From positions 620,001 to 684,000 of the forward strand of contig NZ_CP023668.1 in assembly GCF_002441935.1 (NCBI RefSeq): a stretch of DNA of 64,000 nt. The letters run 5' to 3'. Shown one piece after another: positions 9,057 through 22,242 of this stretch. Position 1 is the first letter of the stretch; each line of letters opens with the position of its first letter. The position numbers were made by a program, and so were the translations under genes. This stretch comes from Mesoplasma lactucae ATCC 49193. GTDB taxonomy: Bacteria > Bacillota_I > Bacilli_A > Mycoplasmatales > Mycoplasmataceae. A model generated the notes under the pieces. That model searched no databases. It was given only the letters and a program-made list of their open reading frames with translations, and was not told where the DNA came from.

Positions 9057-11894
9057 TTATTTTAAATATCGTCTCAAGTATTGTCCTGTATAACTTATTG
9101 GAGATTGAGCTACTTGTTCAGGAGTACCGGTTGCAATAACTTGACCTCCTCCAGCTCCACCTTCTGGACCCATATCAATAATGTAATCTACAGTTTTGAT
9201 AAAGTCTAAATTATGTTCAATAGCAACTACTGTGTTTCCCATATCAACTAATTGATCAAGGACTTTTAATAATCTCTTAATATCATCGATATGTAATCCA
9301 GTTGTTGGCTCATCTAATAAGAACATAGTTTTACCAGTTGCCTTTTTCAATAAGTAAGTTGATAGCTTAATACGTTGAGATTCTCCTCCTGATAAAGTTG
9401 TTGCTGATTGACCTAAACGAATATATCCTAAACCAACATCTTCCATTGTTTGTAATTTTTCTTTAATTGATGGAATTGGAGCAAAGAATTCTAAAGCTTC
9501 TTCGACAGTCATGTCTAAAACATCAGCAATTGTTTTACCCTTATATTTTACTTGTAAAGTTTCTTCATTGTAACGTTCACCTTTACATACTTCACACATT
9601 ACTTCTACACTTGGCATAAATTGCATTGAAATAGTAATGATTCCATCACCTTGACAGTTTTCACAACGTCCTCCAGGAACGTTGAAACTAAATCTTCCTT
9701 TTTTATAACCTCTGATTTTTGCTTCAGGTAAGTTAGTGAAGATATCACGAATATCATCGAATACTCCAGTATAAGTTGCTGGGTTTGATCTTGGTGTTCT
9801 ACCAATTGGTTCTTGAGAAATATAAACAACTTTATCAATGTTGTCTAAGCCTTTGATTTTGTCGTATTTACCAGGAATAACAACTGTTTTAGATAAGTTT
9901 GCTCTAATTCCGTTGTATAAAACATCTTCTAATAAAGTTGATTTACCAGAACCAGAAACACCAGTAATAGCTACAAATTTTCCTAAAGGTATTTTTACAT
10001 CAATGTCTTTTAAGTTATTTTCTTTAGCACCAATGATTTCGATAACTTTTCCGTTACCACCTCTACGTTTTTTAGGTACTGGAATTCTAATTTCACCGTT
10101 TAAGTATTTAGCAGTTAAGGTGTTGTTGGCTTTGAGCATTTGATCATAAGTTCCACTAAAGACAACTTCTCCACCTTTTTCACCAGCTCCAGGACCAATA
10201 TCAACAATTCAGTCAGCAGCTCTCATAGTGTCATCATCGTGTTCTACAACAATTAAGGTATTTCCTAAATCTCTTAATTCTTTTAAAGTATTTAATAATT
10301 TGTCATTATCTCTTTGGTGTAACCCAATTGAAGGTTCATCAAGAACGTATAAAATACCAGTTAATTGAGAACCAATTTGTTTTGCCAAACGAATTCTTTG
10401 AGCTTCTCCTCCTGATAAAGTTGTAGCAGTTCTTGCTAAGTCTAGATAATCTAAACCAACTTCATCTAAGAAGCTTGTTCTTGAAATAATTTCTTTTAAT
10501 ACTAAGTTAGCAATTTTTTCTTGTGTCGGAGTTAACTTAACATTTAACATAAAGTTTAGTTCATCACGAACAGACATCTTAGTATAATCTCAAATTGATT
10601 TGCCATTAATTTTTACTGATAATGCTACATTGTTTAAACGTGCACCATTACAAGTTTTACATAGTTTATCAACCATGAATTTAGCATATTTCTTTCTTGA
10701 TTCGTCACTATCGGTTTCAAAGTAACGTCTTTGGATTAAAGCTTCAACTCCTTCAATAAAGTCGTTGTATTCAACTTTTCTCCCATTTGCAGAAACTAAT
10801 TTATATTCAATAGGTTCTTCACTACCTCATAAAATAATATGCATTTGTTTCTTAGTTAAAGTATAGATTGGTTGATCTAAATCGATGTAGTAATAGTCAC
10901 ATAAAGTTCTAAAACGTTGTCATTCTAAATTATCAGTTCCAACCATATTTTTAAAGTAAAGAATTCCACCTTGGTTAATTGATAATTGCTTATCAGGAAT
11001 TAATAAATCTTCATCAGGTTCCATTCTAATTCCTAAGCCATCACATGATTCACATGCTCCAAAAGGAGCATTGAATGAAAATAATCTTGGTTCTAATTCT
11101 GGAATTGTAAATCCACATTCTTTGCATGAATATGAAGTTGAATAAAGTTGATCTGGCTTTGCGTCATCTTTTGGATAAGAAATTTTAATTAATCCAGCAG
11201 AATATTTTAATCCTGTTTCAATAGCACTATAAATACGTGAGCGCATTTCTTCATCGTCATGATAAACCAAACGGTCTACAACAATATCGATGTCGTGTTT
11301 TTTATTCTTTTCTAGCTCAATGTTTTCATCTAATGTATGCATTGTTCCATCTACGATAACACGAATAAATCCTTCTTTTTGTAACTTAGCAAATAAATCT
11401 ACAAAAGTACCTTTCTTTTGTCTTTCAATTGGAGAAAGAATGTAAATTTGTTCATCAGGTTTAACACCCTTAATAATGTTATCTACAATTTCTGTAACAG
11501 TTGATGCTTTAATTTGACCATGTCCATTTACACAATAAGGAATACCAATTCTCGCATATAGTAAACGTAAGTAATCATAGATTTCTGTAACAGTTCCTAC
11601 TGTAGAACGTGGGTTATGAGATGTAGTTTTTTGGTCTATAGCTATAGCTGGACTTAGTCCTTCTATAGAATCTACATCAGGTTTTTCGTTTCCACCTAAA
11701 AATTGACGTGCATAGGCATTTAATGATTCTAAGTAACGTCTTCTACCTTCGGCATAAATAGTACCAAAAGCTAAAGAAGATTTACCAGAACCTGATAAAC
11801 CAGTGAAAACAACTAGTTTGTCTTTTGGGATTTCTAGATTAATATTTTTTAAGTTATTTTCTCTAGCACCCTTTATAATAATTGAATTTTCCAT
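9057..11894 (-). CDS. uvrA: Excinuclease ABC subunit A
   Basis: Damage-recognition ATPase of nucleotide excision repair, 945 aa (normal). Two ABC ATPase modules are seen: [12 protein letters not shown] near the N-terminus and [16 protein letters not shown] in the C-terminal half. There are two ABC signatures ([15 protein letters not shown] and [15 protein letters not shown]) with DEPSIGLH and DEPTTGLH Walker B motifs. Zinc fingers: CKECG...CESCDGLG and CENCQGDG...[12 protein letters not shown] at 11892-11894, with GAGGA upstream. It follows uvrB by 21 bases and shows the standard Firmicute uvrB-uvrA order. Several TGA Trp codons (about 10200, 10580, 10920). Confidence 0.97.
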
Positions 11895-11915
11895 ATTTTA
11901 TCCTCTACACTTCTA

Positions 11916-13913
11916 TTAATCTTTTTGACCTTCAAGATCAATAATAGTATCACGTAAGTCTGCTGCTTTTTCGAAGTCTAAATCTTTAGCAGCTTGTAAC
12001 ATTTCTTTACGTAAGTCTGCTAATAATTTATCAATAGCAGCGCGTTTTTTGTCTTTATCTTTTGTTTTATTAACTTTATCAAGTTCCTTTTTAGCTCCTG
12101 GAGTTAAAACTGAATCTTGAACTTTTTTGAACACTGTTTTTGGTGTAATGTTGTGTTCTTTATTGTAAACTTCTTGAACTTCACGACGACGTGAAGTTTC
12201 TTCCATTGCTTCTTTCATAGCGGGAGAAATTGTATCTGCATAGAAGATAACTTCCCCATGAGCATTTCTAGCTGCACGACCTGCTGTTTGAACTAAGCTT
12301 CGTGTATTACGTAAGAATCCTTGTTTATCAGCATCTAATACTGCTACAAGTGAAACTTCAGGAATATCTAATCCTTCTCTTAAAAGGTTAACCCCAACAA
12401 CTGCATCATAAACACCCTTACGTAAGTCGTTAATAATTTCACTACGTTCAAATGTTTTTAATTCAGAGTGTAAGTAAGCTACTTTAATTCCTTTTTCTTG
12501 TAAGTAAGCTGTTAAGTCTTCGCTCATTCTAATAGTTAAAGTAGTAATTAAAGTTCTTTCGCCTTTTTCTTTACGAGTTCTAATTTCTTCAATTAAGTCA
12601 TCAATTTGACCATCAGTTTTTCTAACATCAATAATTGGATCTAATAAACCAGTTGGACGAATAACTTGTTGAACAACTTTATGATCAGTTAAGTCTAATT
12701 CGTAATCTCCTGGTGTTGCTGAAGTATAAACAACTTGTTTCATTTTGCTTCTAAATTCATCAAAACTTAAAGGTCTATTATCAATTGCTGAAGGTAATCT
12801 AAATCCATAATCGATTAAAGTTGTTTTACGAGAACGGTCTGTATTATACATCCCTCTAATTTGAGGAATCATCATGTGTGATTCATCGATAATTGTTAAG
12901 AAATCATCTCCAAAATAATCAATTAATGCATAAGGCATTTGTCCTGGTTTTCTGAAGTCTAAGTGAGATGAGTAGTTTTCAATCCCACTACAGTAACCAA
13001 ATTCAGTTAATGATTCCATATCATAGTTAGTACGTTGTTCTAATCTTTGTGCTTCAAGCATTAATCCTTTATCTCTAAAGTATTTTAGTCTTTCTGCAAG
13101 TTCAGCACGAATATTTGCAACTGCTAAACCTAATTTATCTTCTGGTGTTACATATGCTTGAGCTGGATAAATTGTAATTGTTCTAGTTTGTCCAGTAACA
13201 GAACCAGTTGTTGCATCTAAAACATCAATTGATTCAATTTCATCACCAAATAATGAAACTCTAAACATAATGTTTGCTTGTCATCCAGGAACAATTTTAA
13301 TGACGTCACCCTTAGCACTAAAAGTACCTGGTGCCATTTCAATATCATTTCTTGTATATCCTGTTTTAACTAAATAAGTTAAGATTTCTTTTCTTGAAAT
13401 CTTTTGTCCTACATTTAATTCAAAGAATGATTTTGAATATTCAGCAGGGTTTTGAATAGCATAAATTGAAGCTACACTGGCTACAACAATTGTGTCATTT
13501 CTTGTCATTAAAGCATTCATAGCACTAAGTCTCATCATGTCTAATTCCATGTTTTGACGAGCATCTTTATCGATATATAAATCTTTTGATGGTACATATG
13601 CTTCTGGTTGATAGAAATCGAAGTTTGATACGAAGTATTCTACCCTATTGTTTGGGAAGAATTCTTTTAGTTCGTAGTAAAGTTGCATAGCTAAAGTCTT
13701 GTTGTGGGCTAAGACTAAAGTGGGTTTATTTTGATTGGCAATAAGATTTGCCATTGTGAAAGTTTTCCCAGTTCCAGTTGCCCCTAAAAGAACTTGATCT
13801 TTTTTACCTTCATTTAACCCTTCAGTTAATTCTTTAATTGCTTGTGGTTGATCCCCAGATGGTTCAAAGGGAGCGTGCAATTCGAATTTTCTTGGTTCTC
13901 TTTTAATTTCCAT
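11916..13913 (-). CDS. uvrB: Excinuclease ABC subunit B
   Basis: Helicase-like subunit that verifies damage and recruits UvrC. 665 aa, typical. Walker [17 protein letters not shown], the beta-hairpin region ([15 protein letters not shown]), the Walker B region DESHM, helicase motifs [14 protein letters not shown] and [19 protein letters not shown], and motif [11 protein letters not shown] are present, and the C-terminal UVR domain ([20 protein letters not shown]) ends the protein. The start is the ATG at 13911-13913 with GGAG 6 bases upstream; an in-frame codon 12 residues earlier has no such signal. Co-transcribed with uvrA. Confidence 0.97.
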
Positions 13914-13941
13914 GAAGTTCTCCTGTTTTCTTGTGGTATGC

Positions 13942-13966
13942 AAAAACACAGGGAGTGTCCTCCCTG
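13942..13966 (-). terminator. Intrinsic terminator downstream of secA
   Basis: Perfect stem CAGGGAG (13949-13955) / CTCCCTG (13960-13966) with a 4-base loop, followed by T residues on the minus strand. It sits between secA and uvrB. Confidence 0.8.
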
Positions 13967-14017
13967 GATTTTACTATTTATTATATTAACTTCATTGTAC
14001 CACTAAAAAGGGCCTTT

Positions 14018-16855
14018 TTACCCGATTTTAGCGCGACCTTTGCTTACTTTTTGACCTGATCCTTTGTCTTCATTTTTAGCTTGATTTGCTTTAATGTTTT
14101 CAATTTGATCTGCTATTGATAATAGGACTTGTCTTGCAACTTCTAATTGGAACATTTCGTTAGGTGTTCTATTTTCTGCAAGTTCTTTATATTTATCTTC
14201 AACTTGTTGTTTTGTGAATTCTTGTTCTTCAAAACCGAAACTTTTAATAATGTTATTAACATCTTCTTCAGTTAAATTAATTTCTTTTGGTGGTTGAGGT
14301 TGAATTCCACGTTTTTGTAATTCAATTACTAATCCTTGTAAGATATCTTCTTGAACTTTTAAACGTTTTAATTTATCAGTATCTTTTGGATCTACTTTAG
14401 CTTTTAAATCAGCAAATTTTTGACTTAATACCTCTGGAGATAAATCTTCTTTGCTAATTCCAGTTTCATTAAAGATTTTTTCAATATCTTCATCAGTAAT
14501 TTCAATTTGTTCAGGTTGACGATCAGTTGCAACTTCTCTTAAAACAACTTGTGAAAGTCTATCAGTTACTTGTTCAGCAATTTTAACTTTCATATCATTG
14601 AATAGTTTTGTAGCTTTTTCAACGTATTCACTTAATGGATTGTTTTGTGCATATTGTTCTAGATAAATTCCTGATTTTAATTTAGAAACAATATTGATAT
14701 GTCTAGTTCAATTATCATCAAAAACTTCAAGAATAATTCCTCTATCCATTCGGTCAACAACGTTTTTATCAACACCATCAACTTTTCCATGATAGAACTT
14801 CATCATGGCATTAGTAATTTTTTTAGCAATTTGATTATTTTCTAAACCATCAAAATCTGATGGTTTAAATTCACCTTTTGGTACATATTTACCATCAATT
14901 TCTTTTAATAAACTTTCAGCATCCAAGGTTCTTTCGTCACGAATAATTTTGGCATGTTTTAAAACTAATTCATAAGCAGTTGTATAGAACATTCTTTCAA
15001 CAACAACTTCAATGTTTTCAGTAGTTAAAATATCGTCACGTTGAGCATACATAGTTTCACGTTGTTGAGCTACGATGTTATCATAATCTAAAACGTTTTT
15101 ACGTTGGTCAAAGTTCATTCCTTCAAGTTTCTTTTGTGCATTATTAACAGAACGGTTAAATAAACGAGATTTAATATAGTCATCCCCAAGTTTTAAGAAT
15201 TGTTGGCGAGTTTTTGCAGTAGTAAAACGAATCATTAATTCATCTTCCATAGAAATATAGAATCTTGAATATCCAGGGTCTCCTTGACGACCACTACGTC
15301 CACGTAATTGGTCGTCAATACGACGAGCTTCGTTGTGTTCAACTCCGAAAACAACTAATCCACCAAGTTCTTTAACTTCTGGGGTTAATTTAATATCAGT
15401 CCCACGACCAGCCATGTTAGTAGCTAAAGTAATAGCTCCTTTTTCACCAGCATGAGCAACAATTTCAGCTTCTCTTCCGTGGTTCTTGGCATTAATCATT
15501 TGATAATCAAAACCAGCTTTATCTAAGTAGTTAGCAATTTGTTCAGAAGAATCAACAGAAGTTGTTCCAATCAAGATTGGGTTTCCTTTTTCATGAACTT
15601 CTTTAACTTCACCCATTAAGTGTTTTAAAGCAGCATTCTTAGTTCCAAAAGTTAAATCAGTTTCATCTTTACGAATAACTGGTCTATTGGTTGGAACAAC
15701 AACAACTCTAGTGTTATAAATTTTAATAAATTCTTCTTCTTCAGTTTTAGCAGTCCCAGTCATTCCTGAAAGTTTTGCGTATAAACGATAGAAGTTTTGA
15801 TAAGTAATTGAGGCTAAAGTAGCTGTTTCTTCTTCAATATAAACTCCTTCTTTAGCTTGTAAAGCTTGTTGAAGTCCATCAGAATAGGCTCTACCTTCCA
15901 TAATACGTCCAGTTAGTTGGTCAATTAACATAATTTCATCATCTCTAACTGTATATTCAACCCCTTCTTTAAAAGTAAATTGTGCTTTTAAAGCATTTAA
16001 GATTAAGTGGTATAACTCAGTATTTTGAGTTGAGAATAAGTCATTAACACTAAAGAATTCTTTTGCTTTTTGAATTCCTTTCTCTGTTAAATAAACTTGT
16101 TTGGTTTCTAAATCAACTTCAGCATCATCATTTTCTCCAACCTTTAAAGTTTTAGAAAATTGATCTGCTGCTTTATAAAGGTTAGCAACAGTAGCTGAAC
16201 CTCCAGAAATAATTAAAGGCGTTCTAGCTTCATCGATTAGAACAGAGTCGGCTTCATCGATAATTGCAAAGTTCAATCCACGTTGAACTTTGTCAGCAAA
16301 ATTATCAACCATGTTATCTCTTAAATAGTCAAACCCTAATTCAGAGTTAGTTGTATAAGTAATATCTTGTGCATAAGCATCTCTTTTTTCTGCTTTTGAA
16401 GCAGATGAAGAGTTAACTCCATGTGTAATTCCTAAGAAATCAAAGACTTCTCCGTTGATTTCAGCATCACGTTCAGATAAGTATTCGTTAACTGTAACAA
16501 TATGTACACCTTTACCAGTTAATGCATTTAAATAAGCTGGAAATAACCCAGTTAAAGTTTTTCCTTCTCCAGTACGCATTTGCGCAATATCTCCAGAGTT
16601 TAAAACAATTGCTCCAATTAATTGGACTCTAAAAGCATTCATACCTAAGATTCTTCTAGCAGCTTCTCTTGCAACTGCATAAGCTTCAACTAAGATATCA
16701 TCAACTTCGTTACCTTCAACTTGTAAATAATCTTTAAATTCTTGCGTTTTTGTTTTAAAGTCTTCATCCTTTAATTCACGCATTTGTGGTTCAAGGGCAA
16801 TAATTTTGTCCGCTATTTTCCCGTACTTCTTAATAAGTCTTTTATCACTAGCCAT
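14018..16855 (-). CDS. secA: Preprotein translocase motor ATPase SecA
   Basis: ATP-driven motor that pushes preproteins through SecYEG. 945 aa; a TGA Trp codon near 14708 separates the conserved core from the last 240 codons and would otherwise look like a stop. NBD1 has Walker A MRTGEGKTLTGLF and IIDEADSVLIDEARTPLI (DEAD); PPXD and NBD2 follow, with TNMAGRGTDIKL and RIDDQLRGRSGRQGDPG. The last approximately 190 residues are an E/K/Q-rich linker ending in SKGRAKIG; the C-terminal zinc-binding cysteine motif of many SecAs is absent, as in other mollicutes. ATG at 16853-16855, AGGGAG upstream. Confidence 0.97.
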
Positions 16856-16897
16856 TTATTAATATTCTCCCTGTTCTTAAATAAATAAAAAAATATC

Positions 16898-16934
16898 GGT
16901 GGTAAATGTCCACCTTGCTACTTATAATTATAAG
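16898..16934 (-). promoter_or_regulatory. Symmetric -10 region and leader hairpin upstream of secA
   Basis: CTTATAATTATAAG (16921-16934) is a perfect 14-bp palindrome that presents TATAAT on both strands, between divergent secA and the YigZ-like gene. About 6 bases into the predicted secA transcript is a GGTGG / CCACC hairpin (16898-16914), followed by GATATTTTTTTATTT. The hairpin could be an attenuator or a 5'-end stabiliser. No convincing -35 on either side. Confidence 0.4.
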
Positions 16935-17012
16935 ATAAATAGAAAGTTTTTAATAACTAAATCACGTAATTTAGAAAATGTGGTTTTGAAAGGAGTTAGT
17001 CATATTTAATTT

Positions 17013-17597
17013 ATGCAAACTTTAAAAGAAAATCATGTTTATCAAACTGAGTTAATTATTAAAAAATCAAGATTTATTACCATTGCTAAAAAAGTGAGTT
17101 CTAAAGAAGAATTAAATGATTTTTTAGATCGGTATTCTCAAAAAGAAGCTCGCCATAATTGCTACGCCTATAAGATTGGGATTGATCCTCAAACCGGTGG
17201 CTATAGTGATGATGGAGAACCAAAAAATACAGCAGGAATGCCATTGTTTAAATTAATTGAAAATAAAGATTTAACCAATGTAGTTGTACTTGTAATTCGT
17301 TATTTTGGAGGAATTAAGCTTGGTGCTGGTGGATTAATTAGAGCTTATACCAAAGCTGGGACTATGGTTCTAGATGAAGCTTCGTTCCACCAAATAGAAG
17401 AAATGTGAGAGATTAAAATTTCTTTTGATATCAATGATATTAAAAGTGTAGATTTATTTTGTTTAAAACATGATTTAGAAGTTATAGATAAAGAGTTTTT
17501 AGAACAAGTTAGCTACACCCTTTTAACTGATGATAAAGACATTTCTTTTGACAATTTAAATATCGAAGTTATTTCAAGAAAGAAAAAATACCTATAA
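17013..17597 (+). CDS. YigZ/IMPACT family protein
   Basis: 194 aa. The N-terminal half is the UPF0029/IMPACT domain: KKSRFITIAKKVSS, ARHNCYAYKIG, YSDDGEPKNTAGMPLFKLIE, VVVLVIRYFGGIKLGAGGLIRAY are the family's diagnostic blocks (family: SDDGEP-GTAG-P, RYFGGI-LG-GGL-RAY). The C-terminal half is the less conserved DUF1949-like domain. IMPACT proteins bind ribosomes or modulate translation stress in eukaryotes; the bacterial role is unclear. A TGA Trp codon is at 17406-17408. ATG at 17013 is the only reasonable start: the upstream codon is a stop. The AAAGGAG at 16989 is unusually far (17 bases). Divergent from secA. Confidence 0.92.
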
Positions 17598-17710
17598 AGG
17601 GTTTTCTACTATATTATTGATTAGTAGACGCTCTTTTTTGCGTTTTTCCTATACCATTCTAAGAGATAGCAAAGATGTTAAAATATAGAATAAGATAAGA
17701 GGAAAAACAT

Positions 17711-19525
17711 ATGGATAAGAATAATAAAGAAACTATTATGATTATCGACGGATACCTTCTGCTTCATAAAGGATATTATGGTTCTTTAAAAAGGAAAAAA
17801 ATAGCAACAAACCGTGATGGTGTAAAAATTAATGCTATATATACTTTCGTTTCAAAACTGAATCAAATCATTGATTCAAATAAATATAGAACAATTATAG
17901 TGACATTCGATGTTGATAGAGGGTGCGAATGACGCCGAGAATTATACCCAGATTACAAAGCTAAGAGAAAAGAAACACCAGATGATTTGATACCACAAAT
18001 GCAAATCATTCGTGACTTTTTAACAGCTGCTCAGATTCCTTGATATGAAAAGAAAAACTGAGAGGGAGACGATGTCATGGGGACTATAGCAAGTATGGCT
18101 ACAAAAGCCGGCTATAAAGTCCACATTTTATCAAACGATAAAGATTGTTATCAACTAGTCGACGAAAACGTTAATGTTGTTGTTAAAGCATCAAGAAACG
18201 ACGCTACAGAATTAATAGATGAGCAAGCCGTATTGAAAAAAATGGGCTGTACTCCAAAACAAGTAATAGATATGAAAAGTTTAATGGGAGATAGTTCTGA
18301 CAACATTAAAGGTGTTAGATATCTTCATTATCAAACTGCCACTTCTTTAATTAAAGAATATGGATCAGTTGAAGGAATTTTTGAAAATCTAGATGAACTA
18401 AAGGGAAAAGCAAAAGGCCTATACAAACGTATGAAAGATGCTAAGGATCAAATATTAACTAATAAAAAAATTGTAACAATTTGTAGAGACTTAGATTTGG
18501 GAGAAGAAGTTAACTTCTCTCCCCTACGCGTAAATTGACGCGGTTACAACAGATTCTTAAAAGAAAACAAGATGTGAGCTTATGTTCCTTATGTGGACAA
18601 TAAAATTTCAAAGCTCCCAAGAAAGAAAAAAATGGAAGACATTAAATTAAACAACAGTACTGTTGATACTAGCGAAGAAGCTAAAGACTATTATGATAAC
18701 GAAAGAATCGCCAAATCAAATAGAGATAAAGAAGAAAAGAAATTTTCACGTAATGGTGGAAAAAGAAATTTCTCACGTGATGACGATTTCAAAAAAGGTA
18801 ATAAAAAACCATACAACAAGAAAAATGGAAACTTCAACAAAAGAAGTTTTGTAGAACCAACTGGAGAAGGAAATTCTTTCTCAAGAGATAGAGATAATTC
18901 TGATCGTAAACCATACAACAGAGATGGTGGAAACAGAAACTTTAACCGTGATAACAATTCTGGTGAAAGAAGACCATACAACCGTGATAACAACGGACAA
19001 GGACGTTCATTCAACCGTGATAACAACAGTGGAGAAAGAAGACCTTACAATCGCGAAAACAATGGTGATAGAAAGCCATATAACCGTGATGGTGGAAACA
19101 GAAACTTCTCAGACAGAAAACCATATAACAGAGATAACAATCAAGAAGGTAGAACTTTTAACCGTGATAACAATGGTGGAGAAAGAAGACCTTACAACAG
19201 AGATAATTCTGATCGTAAACCATACAACAGAGATGGTGGAAACAGAAACTTTAACCGTGATAACAATTCAGGTGAAAGAAGACCATATAACCGTGATAAC
19301 AACGGACAAGGACGTTCATTCAACCGTGATAACAATGGTGGAGAAAGAAGACCTTACAACAATAATCGTGGGGACCGTAAACCATACAACCGTGATGGTG
19401 GAAACAGAAATTTCCAAAGAAACGATAATGGTTATAAACCAAGAACAAATAATTCAAACTTTGATCGTAACCAAAAACCTGGATACGACAAACCAAAATT
19501 TGAAAAAACTGATTCAGAAGATTAA
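17711..19525 (+). CDS. 5'-3' exonuclease (FEN family) with long disordered R/N/G/D repeat tail
   Basis: 604 aa in one reading frame; TGA Trp codons at 17930, 18041, 18059, 18536 and 18571 must be read through. Residues about 10-290 are a polymerase-I-type 5'-3' exonuclease: MIIDGYLLLHKGYYG, VTFDVDRG...YPDYKAKR, EGDDVMGTIA, LSNDKDCYQLV and MGDSSDNIKGV preserve the metal-binding acids. After GDSSDN the usual helix-hairpin-helix GVPGIGPKTA is replaced by GVRYLHYQTA, so the H3TH looks degenerate. Residues about 300-604 have no fold signature: Lys/Glu-rich first, then many copies of YNRDNN, RRPYNRD, RKPYNRDGGNRNF and RSFNRDNN, ending acidic. ATG at 17711 has AAGAGGA upstream. A role in RNA-primer removal is known for the domain; tail function (nucleic-acid binding or condensation) is inference. 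Confidence 0.9.
18890..19335 (+). repeat. Coding repeat array in the exonuclease tail
   Basis: Short degenerate units encoding N/Y-N-R-D-N/G repeats fill about 18876-19430. Within them a block of about 137 bp occurs twice (18890-19027 and 19199-19335) with only a few differences, all of which keep the frame. Unit lengths are multiples of three. This looks like in-frame duplication by recombination or slippage. Confidence 0.85.
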
Positions 19526-19535
19526 TTATAAGCAC

Positions 19536-19568
19536 AAAAAAATTAGCTCACTTAGAGCTAATTTTTTT
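19536..19568. terminator. Bidirectional terminator between exonuclease gene and atpC
   Basis: AATTAGCTC (19541-19549) / GAGCTAATT (19555-19563) with a 5-base loop, an A tract before and a T tract after. It can serve both the plus-strand exonuclease gene and the minus-strand ATP synthase operon. Confidence 0.85.
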
Positions 19569-19586
19569 TACCTATATTTTATTCAA

Positions 19587-19886
19587 CTAATTAATTTTAG
19601 CTGGTGTAGCGATTTTTGAACCGTTTTCATCAACTAAATAAAGTCTTTCAGTAATAATTTTACATTCATCAGGATTTACTTTTAAAATCCCACGGTGAAC
19701 GTGTACATAAGTCACATCATTACCAACTCTAAAGCTCATTGTTCCAATTTTTAAAGCAGAAACAACAGGAACCATACCTTTTAAAATTCCCATGTCTCCA
19801 TCAATTGTTTGAACATTGACAATGTCAACTTCTTTATCATTGATAAAAGTGCCGTTAGGAGTAACTACTTTTAATTTAATACCCAT
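19587..19886 (-). CDS. atpC: ATP synthase F1 epsilon subunit, short form
   Basis: 99 aa: only the N-terminal beta-sandwich domain is present (KLKVVTPNGTFINDKEVDIV, IDGDMGILKGMVPVVSALKIG, VHRGILKVNPDECKIITE). The usual C-terminal two-helix inhibitory domain, which makes the family about 130-140 aa, is missing. The protein ends in AKIN at a true TAA. It still should join the rotor foot with gamma and the c-ring. ATG at 19884-19886 follows AGGGGGG. Last gene of the operon, 14 bases after atpD. Confidence 0.93.
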   Translation of the reverse strand: MGIKLKVVTPNGTFINDKEVDIVNVQTIDGDMGILKGMVPVVSALKIGTMSFRVGNDVTYVHVHRGILKVNPDECKIITERLYLVDENGSKIATPAKIN

Positions 19887-19900
19887 TATTTTCGTTCCCC

Positions 19901-22236
<2,336 letters not shown>

Positions 22237-22242
22237 TTTTTA

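Noticed and set aside
9838-10143. Plus-strand open frames inside uvrA, rpoB, rplL and other genes
   Set aside because: They lie opposite strongly conserved genes, lack ribosome binding sites and look like mirrored codon composition.
14004-14020. TAAAAAGGGCCTTTTTA palindrome at the secA stop as a second terminator
   Set aside because: There is no loop or T tract of usual form; the CAGGGAG/CTCCCTG hairpin 50 bases further is clearly the better terminator.
14018-14593. Separate protein following secA
   Set aside because: It is the C-terminal part of SecA; only a TGA Trp codon interrupts the frame.
17603-17632. Stem TCTACTA/TAGTAGA as terminator of the YigZ-like gene
   Set aside because: The stem is weak and the following T tract is not adjacent; too uncertain to list as a feature.
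18691-19026. Minus-strand open frame rich in Leu, Ser and Arg
   Set aside because: Shadow of the repeat-coding strand; no start signal, no relation to known proteins.
18893-19430. Regular short repeats that suggest a CRISPR array or tandem satellite
   Set aside because: The repeats have no unique spacers of equal length, are degenerate and keep a multiple of three; they encode the protein tail.
18924-19619. A long open frame of about 230 codons in another frame across the tail (Thr/Val/Glu/Ile-rich)
   Set aside because: It is a by-product of the repetitive triplets; the nuclease frame continues without a break and this one has no ribosome binding site.
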